NCBI GenBank assembly: GCA_904066235.2
Contig: CAJFCV020000001.1
Span: 13,635,291 to 13,699,290 of the forward strand
Source of the DNA: Bursaphelenchus xylophilus
Taxonomy: Eukaryota > Nematoda > Chromadorea > Rhabditida > Aphelenchoididae
Length of the DNA: 64,000 nt
Reading direction: 5' to 3'
Shown: in pieces, positions 53,895 through 64,000 of the stretch
Position numbering within the stretch: position 1 is the stretch's first letter
Layout: every line of letters starts with the position of its first letter
Program-made: the position numbers and the translations under genes
The notes under the pieces: generated by a model
The model's database searches: none
The model's input: the letters and a program-made list of their open reading frames with translations, nothing else
What the model was told of the DNA's origin: nothing

Positions 53895-53973
53895 ATTTAT
53901 AGCTGCGGCTAGTCGTCGCAAAGCGATGCGACGACTAATTCTTAAGGCGCGACAAATCCACATTATTTTCCCG
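53895..53973. repeat. Fam-1 right-half fragment
   Basis: 'aggcgcgacaaatccacatt' followed by 'attttcccgacaaat'; right half of the GTGGATTTGTCGC subfamily. Confidence 0.65.
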
Positions 53974-54331
53974 ACAAATACCACACGTTTCCGTCCGTTT
54001 TTTGTCACCATTCTTTGGAGGTTTCCGGCGGACGGCTCACTTGCACTTCGCTGACATTCCTCGACTCCGTTGACTCTGATTACTTTCCCAAATCCCCTTT
54101 CTTTTTTTGATCTCCATCGAGTTCCGTTGATGGATCGGGATTTCCCTTCAATCCTTTGCTTCCCGACGCGCCTTTATTATTCAACTCTTGTTTTCTTTGA
54201 TTGTTTCGAAAACAAAATTGAATTTTATAAGTCATGTCAAGACGCGTTGGGCAAAGGTTGCGGAAAATCTGAGCGTCGCACTTATAAGCCTTCTCCTTTG
54301 AGGGAAAATGTTAAAATAAATTTAGCATTTC

Positions 54332-54333
54332 AG
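54332..54333 (+). promoter_or_regulatory. Likely trans-splice or 5' exon acceptor of the exchanger gene
   Basis: 'tttagcatttcag' ends at 54333, 54 bases before the proposed start codon, with the nematode acceptor form. No upstream coding exon was found, which fits a spliced-leader acceptor or a non-coding first exon. Confidence 0.5.
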
Positions 54334-54348
54334 CCGTCTGGAGCCCTA

Positions 54349-54360
54349 ATGATCCCTTGA
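54349..54360 (+). promoter_or_regulatory. Short upstream open reading frame (4 codons including stop)
   Basis: ATGATCCCTTGA lies between the acceptor at 54333 and the proposed main ATG at 54388, in the same frame. If the transcript begins at 54334 this would be the first AUG encountered. Confidence 0.45.
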
Positions 54361-54387
54361 ATACTCCTGGCAACTACGGTCTTTTCA

Positions 54388-57300
54388 ATGTCAACTCTTG
54401 CCGCTGAAAACAGAACCTCACAGGACATTGATGTGTCGGTAAGACAATGTCGAAGTTGGCCATGTTTTGACCAATTTTTATGTTGCTGTATGACTTTCTA
54501 ATTTCAGATAATCGGCTATCACTGGGATCACGTGGAAACCCCGTTCATTGGCGCGTTATGGCTTTTGCTGGCAAGCGTCGCGAAGATTTGTAAGTTTTGG
54601 CGGACAGTCAAACATTTAGGCCATATTTTGCTATGGAACGTCGAAAAGATAGAGAGAGAGGGCACACATGGCTGATGGGGCCGGGTACCCGTTCGAAAAA
54701 TTTGCAAAGCCCCTCGAAGCTCCAAACAAAATTTTTTTTTAAATTTTACTTTTTTTCCTCGCTTGAAGTTGCCCCTAAATGTTTTAATGCTCCGTTAGTG
54801 AGCAATGAGTCTCAATCTACCTTCACTTACCACTTTTTCAAAGCCTTCTTCATTCCAACCCAAAAAAAAACCTTTTTTTCTCGGGCACGCAAAACCATTT
54901 GGTCCTCGGCTCGGTCCCAAAAAAGTTGGACTAGCCCTTTCAAAATTTACAAAGCTCGGCCTGGCACCCCGGCCTGGTTGCCAGATCAAATTGTCTTTTC
55001 GTCACAAACAGTGGCACAGAGACGCCTTGTTTGATCGATGTCTTGGCCAATTTGTCAGAAACTGTGTTTTTTTTGACAGAGCTGACCATTTTTCAGGCTA
55101 TTCGATTTTTAGAGTTCTTTCGGCTAGCTAAAACCTTGAAAAAATTATTTTATCACACTGTCGGGAAAATAATGAGCACTCTGTCGAAAATAGTATCGTC
55201 CCCTAGAAAATGAATTGTGTCGCGACAAAATGAAATTGCTTTTCACTTCAGCGACACAATCGGTGGCATTCTGCCCATTATTTTCCCGACATACTGATGA
55301 TACTGAATGTTTTCAGTATTCCACGTAAACAAGAGGTTCGGCGAAGCGGTTCCCGACTCGGCCCTGCTCATCACTGTCGGCCTAATGCTGGGGATCATGT
55401 TGAAGTTGTCGCATGTCGACGAAACCGTCTATTTCCTCAATTCCAACGTGTTCTTCCTCTACCTGCTGCCTCCGATCATCTTCGACGCGGGCTATTTTAT
55501 GCCCAACCGGCTGTTGTTCGAGAACTTTGGCTCGGTGATGATGTTCGCGGTGGTGGGGACCATCTGGAACACTGTCGCCATTGGCGGGACATTGTCATTG
55601 CTCTCCCAATACACCAATCTTTTCAATGTGAACGTCTCGTCCGTGGAGTCGTTCCTCTTTTCCTCGTTGATCAGCGCCGTGGATCCGGTGGCTGTGATCA
55701 CCGTTTTCGAGGAGATCCATGTCAACGCCTTCCTGTTCATCAACGTCTTTGGCGAGGCCCTCTTCAACGACGGAATCGCCGCCGTTCTCTTCCAAATCTT
55801 CAACAAAATGACGACGGTTGGCACCGCCAACCTCAATGCTCAACATTTTGCCGTGTTTGGCTCCTCATTTTTTGCTGTCGCTCTTGGCGGAGCATTGATT
55901 GGCGTTATTTTTGCATTTGTCATCGCGCTGGCCACGAAATGCACTCAACGCGTGAGGGTGGTGGGCCCGGTATTCGTGTTTGTCATACCGTATATCTCGT
56001 ATTTGGTGGCCGAGATGACGGGATTCTCGGCGATTTTGGCGTAAGTTTTTTTTGGATTTTCATTTTTTTTTATTTTTTGGAACTTGGAAAAATTGAGATT
56101 AGAGCCTTATACGATGTATATATAAAATTTTTATATTTATAAAAGCTTGCGGTTTACAGAAACAACCAAGACTTTTAGACCGAAAATTAGTAAAAATGTA
56201 AAATTTTTTTTTGCCAATTTGGGCATGAGAAGTTTCATGCTTATTTCTACTATAGAGAGTAATATTTCCACAAAAAATCATTTTTTTCCGCGCGAAACTG
56301 GCGAAGATATGGCCAAAAAGGGGGGTTTTCTCTGGCCGCTCTCCGCGTTTTGTGTACTCTCTCGCAAAATTCGTTAAATATCTCGGCTGCCACTGCAAAG
56401 CGCGAGCTAAAATTTTCAGTAATTGATATGTGACCTTTCACCAAATTGTGCGTGAAATTTAAAGAAAATCTGAGCCGCACTGCGGGTACCTCCTTCACAA
56501 AGTTAAAATTTTTAAAATTTTACAAAGGCATGATTTTTCAGAATCTGCTGCTGCGGAATAGTGATGAAACAGTATGTCAAATGCAATATCACACACGACG
56601 CCGCATCCTCCGTGAAATACTTTGTGAAGCTGATGGCTCAGTCCAGCGAGACGGTAGTTTTCATGTTCCTCGGGCTCTCCGCGATCTCCTCGAAAAGCCG
56701 CTGGGACTGGGGTTTCATTGCGGTGACATTAATTGCCTGTTTAGTCTACAGGATCATTGGTGAGTAGCCTATCATGCATCTAGCTGGCAGGACAAAATAA
56801 CGCTAAAAACTCATATTCTAGGCGTCATTTTGCAATGCTACATTCTGAACAAGTTTCGGACCAAAAAGTTCACGTTTGAAGACCAATTCATCATGTCGTA
56901 TGGGGGACTTCGAGGAGCGATTGCGTTCGGATTGCTCAGTTCTATTCCCGAAACTGTGGATCAGGAAGTTCGTGCGGTTTTCACGACAACGACCATTGTT
57001 GTGATTTGTTTTACCGTGTTTCTGCAGGTGGGTAAAACTTTAAGGGCCTTTAAACACCGTGGTGAAATCTCTTAGAAGACCTCAAAAATATTTTTCTAGG
57101 GCAGCACCATCCGCCCCCTGCTTCATCTTCTCAAAATTGAGCGACAAAAGAAGGACGATGAGATGATGTTCAGGAAGATCTATCAACGCGTAAGTCAACG
57201 TTTCTCCTTGTTCTTAAACCTGCGGAAATTACAGTACATTGACTACATGATGGCCGGCTTGGAAGACATTGTGGCATCGCGTGGAGCGCACTCAGTCCGG

Positions 57301-58557
57301 GATTGGTTCGAACGCATCAACGCGATGTACTTGAAGCCCGTTTTGACCATCGAAAACAAGCAAGAGTTCGATGCGACGCCGTTTGTGAGGATGTTCGCCA
57401 AAGACGCCATGCTCAGAGCCGCCGAAATGGTCGACAGAAAAGAGTCTTTCAAGGCGAAGAAGATCAGTCAGCCAAGGTTTGCGATGGCCAAGATTCAGCC
57501 GGCGGAAGGGAGTGCGGTGCCGAAAATTCAAAGGGCGGATACTGTAACTTCGGAGGCCGAAAGTGTAAGATTTTTCGAGTCAGGACGTTTCGGGTTGATG
57601 ACAGTTGGAGTAAACGTAAAATCGAGAGATATATAGGGAGAGTAGGACAGGCGTAGACCCAAAAAAAGGCTGTAGAAGGTGCCTAAAAGTCTGGCAAAGC
57701 TGTTGGATGGTCGGCGGACGCTCGGCGAGGGCTCGGCGGAGACTTGGCGAAGACTTCCAATATGTATACTTTTACTAATTTTAGCTACTATCGATAGAGT
57801 AAGAATATTGCACATAGAGAGTCATAATAGTAAATCCAAGACCTTCTGAAGGGTCCGGAAGAGTTTTGAGGGCCTCAGAAAAGTCTGGGCGGCTCCAAAA
57901 GAGTTTTCAAAGCTCCGCAAAACTTTTACCTGGTCGTCAAATCCTTTTGAGAGCTCCGCAAGTCGGTAAAGTAAGAATATTGCACATAGGATCGAAGCAA
58001 GGTCATAAATGTCTGATATGAGTAAATACCAAGGTTAGTTTTTTTTTATCATGAGTTATTGCAACGAATAAAAGACCAAAATTTGAGGCAAAAAAACGAA
58101 GATCTGTAACTTTTATCTAGAAATTATTGATGTAGTACATGTAAAATACCGCAAAATAGGCGATGCGCTACCCTAGGATCCTATCAATCTTATTATTTCT
58201 ACTAACTAAGAATTCTCCTAGCCTCTCCCATGCAAAGAATGACGAACCGAGGCGTATCGTTGACCCGAACTGTCGCTGCCCCAAAAAGTCACAGCACCAG
58301 ATTCTTTTTGTAAAATACGGTCTAATTTTTTCCAGGTAATCTCCCTGTCAACGGAGCAGATGAACCAGCTGCATCAAATGATGAGCGATTTACTCGACGA
58401 AAAGCTAAAGGCGTTCCCGCTGTTCGTGGCCAAAATGGACGACATCAAAGACGATTACTTGTCGATAATCAACGACAGTGTTGGGAAGAAGGATGAAGAA
58501 CGCGAGGTGAAAGAAGCCCTCACTCCGAAGTTGAGCTCAGACGATGCGTTGGTGTGA
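54388..58557 (+). CDS. Na+/H+ exchanger, NHE/NHX (SLC9A) family
   Basis: Integral membrane antiporter exchanging Na+ for H+, of the plasma-membrane NHE type. Eight coding exons: 54388-54438, 54508-54589, 55317-56040, 56542-56759, 56822-57027, 57100-57189, 57235-57564, 58336-58557 (TGA). All junctions keep phase, giving 640 residues, a normal family length. Signature motifs occur in order: VETPFIGALWLLLASVAKI, VFFLYLLPPIIFDAGYF, SSLISAVDPVAVITVFEEI, FGEALFNDGIAAV (containing the transport-critical Asp of the ND pair), SSETVVFMFLGLSAI and SYGGLRGAIAFGL. A ~210-residue cytoplasmic tail follows, including the juxtamembrane IDYMMAGLEDIV region. The start is chosen because a ~17-residue N-terminus joins exon 2 in phase; upstream of the ATG the frame stays open only to the TGA at 54358. 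Introns 2, 3 and 7 contain repeats. The paralogue is not determined. Confidence 0.95.
54590..55316. other. Exchanger intron 2, with a Fam-1 MITE
   Basis: 727-bp intron. A complete AGCAC-type Fam-1 copy occupies 55157-55298, ending only ~18 bases before the splice acceptor. Confidence 0.8.
55157..55298. mobile_element. Fam-1 MITE in intron 2
   Basis: CACTGTCGGGAAAATAATGA to ATTATTTTCCCGACATACTG. It sits close to the branch-point/acceptor zone without disturbing the TTTTCAG. Confidence 0.8.
56130..56495. repeat. Diverged Fam-2 segment in intron 3
   Basis: 'tacagaaacaaccaagactt', 'tactatagagagtaatattt', 'ggccgctctccgcgttttgt' and 'aaaatctgagccgcactgcg' follow the Fam-2 order. It fills most of the 501-bp intron. 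Confidence 0.6.
57585..58310. mobile_element. Fam-6 element filling intron 7, itself interrupted
   Basis: 'cgtttcgggttgatgacagt' at the left and GTTGACCCGAACTGTCGCTG with CCAAAAAGTCACAGC at the right. About 215 bp (57795-58010) in the middle is a foreign unit matching the tandem repeat at 60866-61355 in inverted orientation. The element starts ~20 bases after the donor. Confidence 0.75.
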
Positions 58558-58646
58558 GGATCAAAAAATCGTTGAACTGTTAGGATCTTTGTAAATAAGC
58601 GACATGTGAAATATCTCATTAGAACCTAGTGTTTATTATATTTGAA

Positions 58647-58652
58647 AATAAA
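58647..58652 (+). terminator. Polyadenylation signal AATAAA of the exchanger gene
   Basis: AATAAA begins 90 bases after the TGA stop codon, the expected distance for a nematode 3' untranslated region. Confidence 0.7.
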
Positions 58653-58659
58653 CGTAAAT

Positions 58660-60145
58660 TATTGTATTAACTTTCAAAAAATCTCTTTGGGCAATGAATT
58701 TCCAGAAACCGAGGGATTTATTCGTTTTAGAAAGGGTTAATTTTTAGAGTCCTATTTTTTGAACCTGTTGAATGACGATATTTTTTAATTTTTTTTTTGA
58801 GTTAAGTTTCTTTGACCACAATTTTTTCACTTTTACCTTTCCAAAAACGGCGTTTTGTCCCATGTCTCAGCGAAATCCGAGCGTCGCACTTGGAGTAGTG
58901 CGACTTTCCCTGATGACTCCAGACGCTAACAAATTGCGCCGTGAGGCGGAAAAACATCACCTGCTGATTTTATCACCCAACCCCACGTCATTGACTAATA
59001 TAATACCCTTTGCTGATAAAAATAAGCGTCGAAATTAACCTCTAACGTTTTTCTTGATAGCATTGCCAGCAAGGGATCTCTAAATCATGCTTTTCCTTGC
59101 TCTATTCCAATCCCACTACTGTCCAAAATTCCCAAATGCCTTTCCTTTATACCTCTTTTCCACCACGAACTTTTCCCCGCATACGGTACCGTTTCCCATC
59201 GCAATTCCTTTGCGACCCACGGAAGGGATGAATGAAACGGAGAGCGGCCGTTACAGTGGGTGCTGGTGCGTTTCATGGGGCTTGGGGTTTTGTGGGTCAG
59301 CGAGGAGGGGGGACGAAGAAGATGCCGTCGCGCGGCCCTTTGTTTGTGCGACGGGGAAGGGAGTAAGGTGGGGGCGAGGTAAGGTGGCAGCGCGGCGCAT
59401 TCCATTAATCCGAAATGGAAGTTCATCTGTGATTTCCGAACCCTCTGATCCTTTTAGTCTATAGCGTTGTGGGTTTGCAGAAACAGGTGTAAGTAAAGTT
59501 GAAACAATCGATTTAATTTCTGCATCCGGATTCCCGACTTTTCGTGTCAACAACAGTTCGGGTCAACATGCAAGTCATGAAAGTTTTCACGCCAAAACTC
59601 GCAAAAAAGTGTTCCATTTTTGAAACTTTCGATTTAAAAATCCCAATGCTTTTTTCTGCAAGAAGTGGTTTAGGAGTCCCTCATATGTCGCAGAAAAAAA
59701 CTTATCTAAATTTCTGCCCAGTTTCATCAGAATCTGAGGGAGGTACTTGAAGTACTCCCCTGTAAACGCAAATCTGAGGATCGCACTTGGAGTACCTCCC
59801 CTGTAAATGCAAATTTACGCTTTTATGGGCATTGTTTTCCACATACATCTTTATAGCCCTACTCCAACATGAATGCAGCGGACGTGATTGCCATCAGCTC
59901 AGTTGGAGCTCAAATTTTACAATCGCGCCGCACAATGTTGTGGGTAGGATTAGGGTCAAGAGGGTCGAGTCGCAAAATCAGAGCGACAAAGCAGAATCAT
60001 TCCAAAGATTCAACATTCAGAAAGTTGTTAGGAGATCCGTAGAGACCCCTTTAGTTTAGCATGCCGATTTTTAGCAAGGTCTACGGATCTAGATGAGACT
60101 TGGGACAATGCAAAATTAGAATCTTCTGGGATATATTTAGGGCCA
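58660..60145. other. Intergenic, no gene recognised
   Basis: Fam-2-type ends occur at 58868 ('gaaatccgagcgtcgcactt') and 59700-59805. 59060-59460 is low-repeat with open frames on both strands and no domain. Confidence 0.4.
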
Positions 60146-60148
60146 ATA

Positions 60149-60305
60149 TCAGTCTGTCGGGAAAATAATGAGCACCATATCGTATCGAAAGTCGCATCAC
60201 CGCTGAGAAAATGAACTGTTTCGCGGTAAAAATCATATCGCTTTTTACTCCAGCGACACGATCAGCGTAGCGACACTATGCTCGTAATTTTCCCGACAGA
60301 CTGAT
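60149..60305. mobile_element. Fam-1 MITE, complete
   Basis: CAGTCTGTCGGGAAAATAAT to TAATTTTCCCGACAGACTGA, flanked by TAT/ATA; AGCAC subfamily. Confidence 0.85.
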
Positions 60306-60865
60306 AGTTCTGGAAATCTTCAAAAAAAAAATTTTTTGACCCGAATTTTCTCAAAGCCGGGCTGTCAAATCTCTCTCCAATCTTGCGTATACCATCTAGA
60401 TAGTTCGCAAATTAATTCCCAAAAATTTAGTACTTCTGGCCTGGAATGGCTTGATTGTAGGCTAATTTTATTACCTTGGGCCGTACAGAAAACCCCGCGA
60501 CTTTTAGGCCAAAAAATCCCGAAATTACAGTTTTTCCAATCAAATATATTCCCTAGCCCAAATACCGACCCAACATATTGTGTTGATGAAATTATCATTC
60601 GTTCAGACCTTCGAGATCCCCTTCCTATTTCTTCTCCTTTTAATTACCACGTGAAACCGCTTGCAGCCCGCTTTTGATCTCTACCTTTCCCCCGCACAGT
60701 CCACTTCTCTCTAATTTCCACGAGGGACGCGTGTTCGGTTCGGCCGCGGCGACCGGTACAAGGTCAACAGTCACAAACCGTGGGAAGTCGAGAGAAGCGA
60801 CAGAGTGTTAGGGGGCCGTTGAAAAGTGGAATTTTTAATTCATATCAGCCGTTTATGACTTCGCT

Positions 60866-61355
60866 TCGATCCGATGTTCAATATTCTTACTTTAACGAGT
60901 TGTGGAGCTTTCCAAAAGAGCTGTGGAGTCGGTCAGCCTTTTCTGAAGTCTTCAAAACTCTCCTGGACTCTCTAGAAGTTCTTGGATTTACTCTTATGAC
61001 TCCCTATGCGCAATCGTCTTATTTTACCGAGTTGTGGAGCCCTCCAAAAGATCTGTGTGGCCGCCAAAAGATCCGCAGATTCTCCAAAAGATCTGTGGAT
61101 CCTCCAAGTGGTCTGTGGAGCCGTCCTGACTCTTCTGAAACCTTCAAAACTTTCTTGGGCTCTCCAGAAGGTCTTGGATTTACTCTTATGACTCTCTATG
61201 TGCAATGGTCTTACATTACCGAGTTGTGGAGCTCTCCAAAAGATCTGCGGAGCTCTCCAAGAGATCTGTGAAGCCTTCATTCACAGATCTCTTAGCTCTT
61301 CTGAAAGCCCTCAAAACTCTTCCGGACTCTCCAGAAGGTCTTGGATTTACTCTTA
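60866..61355. repeat. Tandem repeat, about three degenerate units of ~130-195 bp
   Basis: 'cttggatttactcttatgac' recurs at 60981, 61173 and 61340. 'ttaccgagttgtggagc'-type starts occur at 60885, 61017 and 61209. Within units, GATCTGTGGA/CCTCCAAAAGATC words are further duplicated. A 163-codon + frame (60780-61271) runs through and encodes the repeats; it is not taken as a gene. One unit is also present, inverted, inside exchanger intron 7. Confidence 0.8.
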
Positions 61356-61458
61356 TGACTCATTTCCCTCCTCAACGTCGCCCCGCGTCCGCGATTTTTC
61401 GCATTTTCGAATAAATTACGGTGATTTGCTCGACACGGTGGGCCGAGTCGGCCCAAAC

Positions 61459-61524
61459 ATGGGCGCTGCCTTCGCCAAATTTCCATTTTTCGATAAGGCG
61501 CAGGTGACCCGATCGCTATACAAG
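61459..61524 (+). CDS. Possible first coding exon of an unidentified gene
   Basis: ATG at 61459 opens 22 codons (MGAAFAKFPFFDKAQVTRSL...) ending at a phase-0 AAG|GTACGG donor at 61525. The frame remains open upstream, so the true exon could be longer. The Gly at position 2 would be compatible with N-myristoylation, but nothing else supports that. No matching downstream exon was recognised in the remaining 2.4 kb. Confidence 0.25.
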
Positions 61525-64000
61525 GTACGGAGACCCGCCGCCGCTGCTCACCGCCCCCCCATCCCTTCCTTTCTCCATTCGATTTGTGACGGCCGGAGCG
61601 CAAGCCCTTCGTTTTTCGCGTCGGCCGCTCCTCCACCCCACCCCTCCCCATTCCCAAATCAAGGTATTTGCCTCGCATTCCGTCTCCCGCTTTGCCCATT
61701 TTTCGTCGCGATCGTCGGACCGAGCGGGCTGGGCCGCGGCCCATAAAAAAATGGGCTGCGATGGACGGAAATTTATGCTGGTGAATGGAAATGGCGCCCA
61801 AAATCGGGCTGATGAAGCGGCCGTTGTTCTGGGGAGGATTGATGGGGAGAGCGGCCGACAACCGAGTGATGGCGGGCGGGGAATAGTCGGGTTTTTTGGG
61901 GACGCTTGAATCCAGCGCTGATTTGGAGCAACCTTCTAACCTAACGGCCGTTTTTGGAGTTTTTTTTTGTCCAATTCAACGGCCGAATTTTTATTTTTAA
62001 CTTGTTTTTTTGCGTATTTCTAGAGTCTTCGGCCGTTTTTCGCGATTTTGTTTTTTGAATTTGAGCTGTTTATTAGGGTCTCATTTTGTGGTTATCGTAT
62101 GTTTATGACTGCTACACTCTACTCTAGTCTTTAAAAATCCCGAAGGATCAAAAATTTTACGTTTTATGATCTATGTTATCGCTATATCCAACTCTGTACT
62201 ATCGCTGATTTTCGGCCGAAAAAATTTGTTCTTTGACTTGTTCTGCTATACAACAACTTCAAGTACAAGCAGTCATCTGCAGGCCCTGTTCCGATCAAGA
62301 AAGCCCGCTCTAAACTTGCGGGATTTTCTTGATTTATACTATACAAGTTTTTCCATAATTTTTGCTGTACACAAAGTTCAAGTCATCATTTCCGACGCCC
62401 TCGGCGACTGGAGCGCAAAGTCCACTCCGCAACACGACGGCATTCAACGTCGTGTCTCGCCGCGTTCTTGATCGGCGAGGGGCGGCGGCCGGTTCGTGGT
62501 CGGACCCCCTCAAATCCGACGCCCCATGTTTGGAAAGCCCCACCGCTGACGCACACCGATCGCGCGAGGCGAGAAAGGGAGGCCGATGGAATGCTGGTCG
62601 TCTCCGTCTCTCGGCGCTTCAAATCGCTCCCCTCTCTCTCTCTCTCTCTGCCCATTTTCGGGCGCAGAGTTCCATTTTTTTCGTCCGCGACGGCGACATA
62701 GCGGCCGCCCTGTGGAAATTACCGCGCGCGCCTCCTCTCTCCCAACCGTCCGCTCTCCACAACAACATCTTCGTCGCCCCCCATCCCATTCTTCGTCGCC
62801 CCAAACAAGGATTTTCTCTGAGCTTCTCCGAAGTGGAGGAGAAGGACGAATCCGCGCGGCTTTCGTTGTCGTCTCCGTCGTCGTGATGAGGAGGAAGACG
62901 ACCCCGGAGGCGAGTGGCGGCCCGTTCTTGTTGGAGGAGTAATCGACAGTTCGATGCAGCGACTAATCGGGGGATCCACCGCTTTCTTCGCTTTTCCTCC
63001 ATTCCGACGATGGAAAGTATAATATTTTTGATGATTTAGTAGTTAGTCTTGACTAGACTAGTCTATATCTGGTCCTAGAATCTTCAAAGATAAATTGAGA
63101 GTCTTTTAATCTATATCCGCATCTGATAGGCTATTGTTAGACAGCAGAAATAAAAAAAAAATTTAAAAATCGATGATTTTTACCTAGTACAATATAAATT
63201 TTGACTAAAAATCTTCGGCTTAGAATAGATTTCAAATTTTTTTGGTCGTAATAGATATCAAATTTTATGGAGCAACTTATCAACGTATTTTCCTGACATT
63301 TACGGACAAAATTAGGAAAATCGACGAATTTTTTCTACTATGACATAAATTTTGATGACATAGCATCGCAATTGGATAATTCAAGTTGATTGTTTGTCAT
63401 AATTACTGGAAATTGACTTGAGGACCTTTTTCGGCCGCTAGGCAATTTTTTGGCCGGTATTTTAGTCAAATATCAGAGAAAAATCAAAAAACGTTCATTA
63501 ATGTCTAGTGCAATATATTTTTTTCTCTTATTTTAAGCCGTACGGCCGTTGGGAAGGTCTAATATTTAATTCAAAATAATTTTAAGGTCTTCCACACTAT
63601 TTCTAAAAAAATCGACTAGTCAATTGACAGATTTCCTTCATCTTTTTACAAAAACTTTTTTTTGACCCCAATTTTTGTATTTTCCCAATTTCTCTGTCCA
63701 AAAACGGCGTCGAGCGCCGATTTCGGCCCATATTTTTCTGCCCTGCCCCTCATCAAGCAGTTGCGCAACAATTTCTCTCCCCAAATCAGTTGTTCCCCCC
63801 ACTTATTTCGTGTTGTTTACGAACACAGGGCTGCGGCTTTGCTGCAAGCTGTTTTCGGATGGTTTTCGACGAGGATTCTGTTGATCCTCGAGGCGAACAA
63901 TCGTTTTTATTCGTCTTCCTTTATTTTCGACGCTGTTTACGGGGGTTTTATCGGATTTTTAACGGTTTTGCGGGATATTGTAGTAGATTATATCAGTTTA
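61525..64000. other. GC-rich then AT-rich region, no gene recognised
   Basis: 61540-61900 and 62390-62950 are GC-rich, with a TC microsatellite at about 62629-62650. Overlapping frames on both strands have no domains. 63000-63660 is AT-rich. It could contain long introns or a promoter of the gene possibly starting at 61459. Confidence 0.35.

Noticed and set aside
55297..56142. 281-codon frame overlapping exchanger exon 3
   Set aside because: It is the +1 shadow of the exchanger frame, which contains all the NHE signature motifs and agrees with the splice sites.
60780..61271. 163-codon frame encoding a repetitive ELWS..PKDLWS-type protein
   Set aside because: It coincides with a degenerate tandem DNA repeat; unit lengths are irregular and one unit occurs inverted inside an intron, so it behaves as DNA repeat rather than gene.

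Overview
The window looks like a repeat-saturated piece of a nematode-type nuclear genome. The evidence is two intron-containing genes whose introns end in the TTTTCAG-like acceptor typical of nematodes, several introns of only 45-75 bp, and a very dense load of short non-autonomous transposons. The species cannot be named from the sequence. No rRNA, convincing tRNA, CRISPR or prokaryotic-style gene cluster was found.

Only two protein genes can be assigned with confidence, both on the + strand in the last 17 kb. At about 47.7-49.9 kb lies an RGS protein (a GTPase-activating protein for heterotrimeric G-alpha subunits) closest to the RZ/GAIP/RGS17 type, with a long, GC-rich, Pro/Ala/Thr-rich first coding exon that shows an apparent single-base frame break. 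At 54.39-58.56 kb lies a complete eight-exon plasma-membrane-type Na+/H+ exchanger (NHE/NHX, 640 residues). They are separate genes; nothing shows that they work together. A decayed Tc1-type transposase lies between them (52.35-52.9 kb). A possible first exon of another gene lies at 61.46 kb.

The first 47 kb is a mosaic of at least seven repeat families, often nested, interrupted by GC-rich unassigned islands (5.3-5.8, 10.4-10.9, 20.0-20.5, 33.9-34.5, 40.1-40.6, 44.8-45.1 kb). Families, numbered as in the feature list: Fam-1, ~150 bp, ends CAGTCTGTCGGGAAAATAA, about 20 complete copies, apparently TA target. Fam-2, ~450 bp, ends CAGGGGAAGTACTCCAAG, 3-bp TNA target duplications (PIF/Harbinger-like). 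Fam-3, elements packed with the palindrome GCACNGTGC, peaking in a 1.3-kb array at 37.1-38.5 kb. Fam-4, ends CAGTGAGGGACCTGATCC, TA target (mariner-like). Fam-5, CAGAGATTGCCACGG ends with perfect 8-bp duplications (hAT-like). Fam-6, ends TACGACTTTTCGGGTCAACG, ~450 bp. Fam-7, a Tc1-like element with ends CACTGCTCGACAAAAT, present as a 293-bp deletion derivative and as a copy with transposase remnants.

The most notable structural observations are: a Fam-6 copy at 14.5-15.0 kb that carries a piece of the exchanger's last exon; the GCACNGTGC array; two solo-LTR-like elements with perfect 5-bp duplications; a 1.4-kb palindrome nested in a Fam-2 element; and repeat copies that preserve an empty site for an insertion elsewhere in the window.
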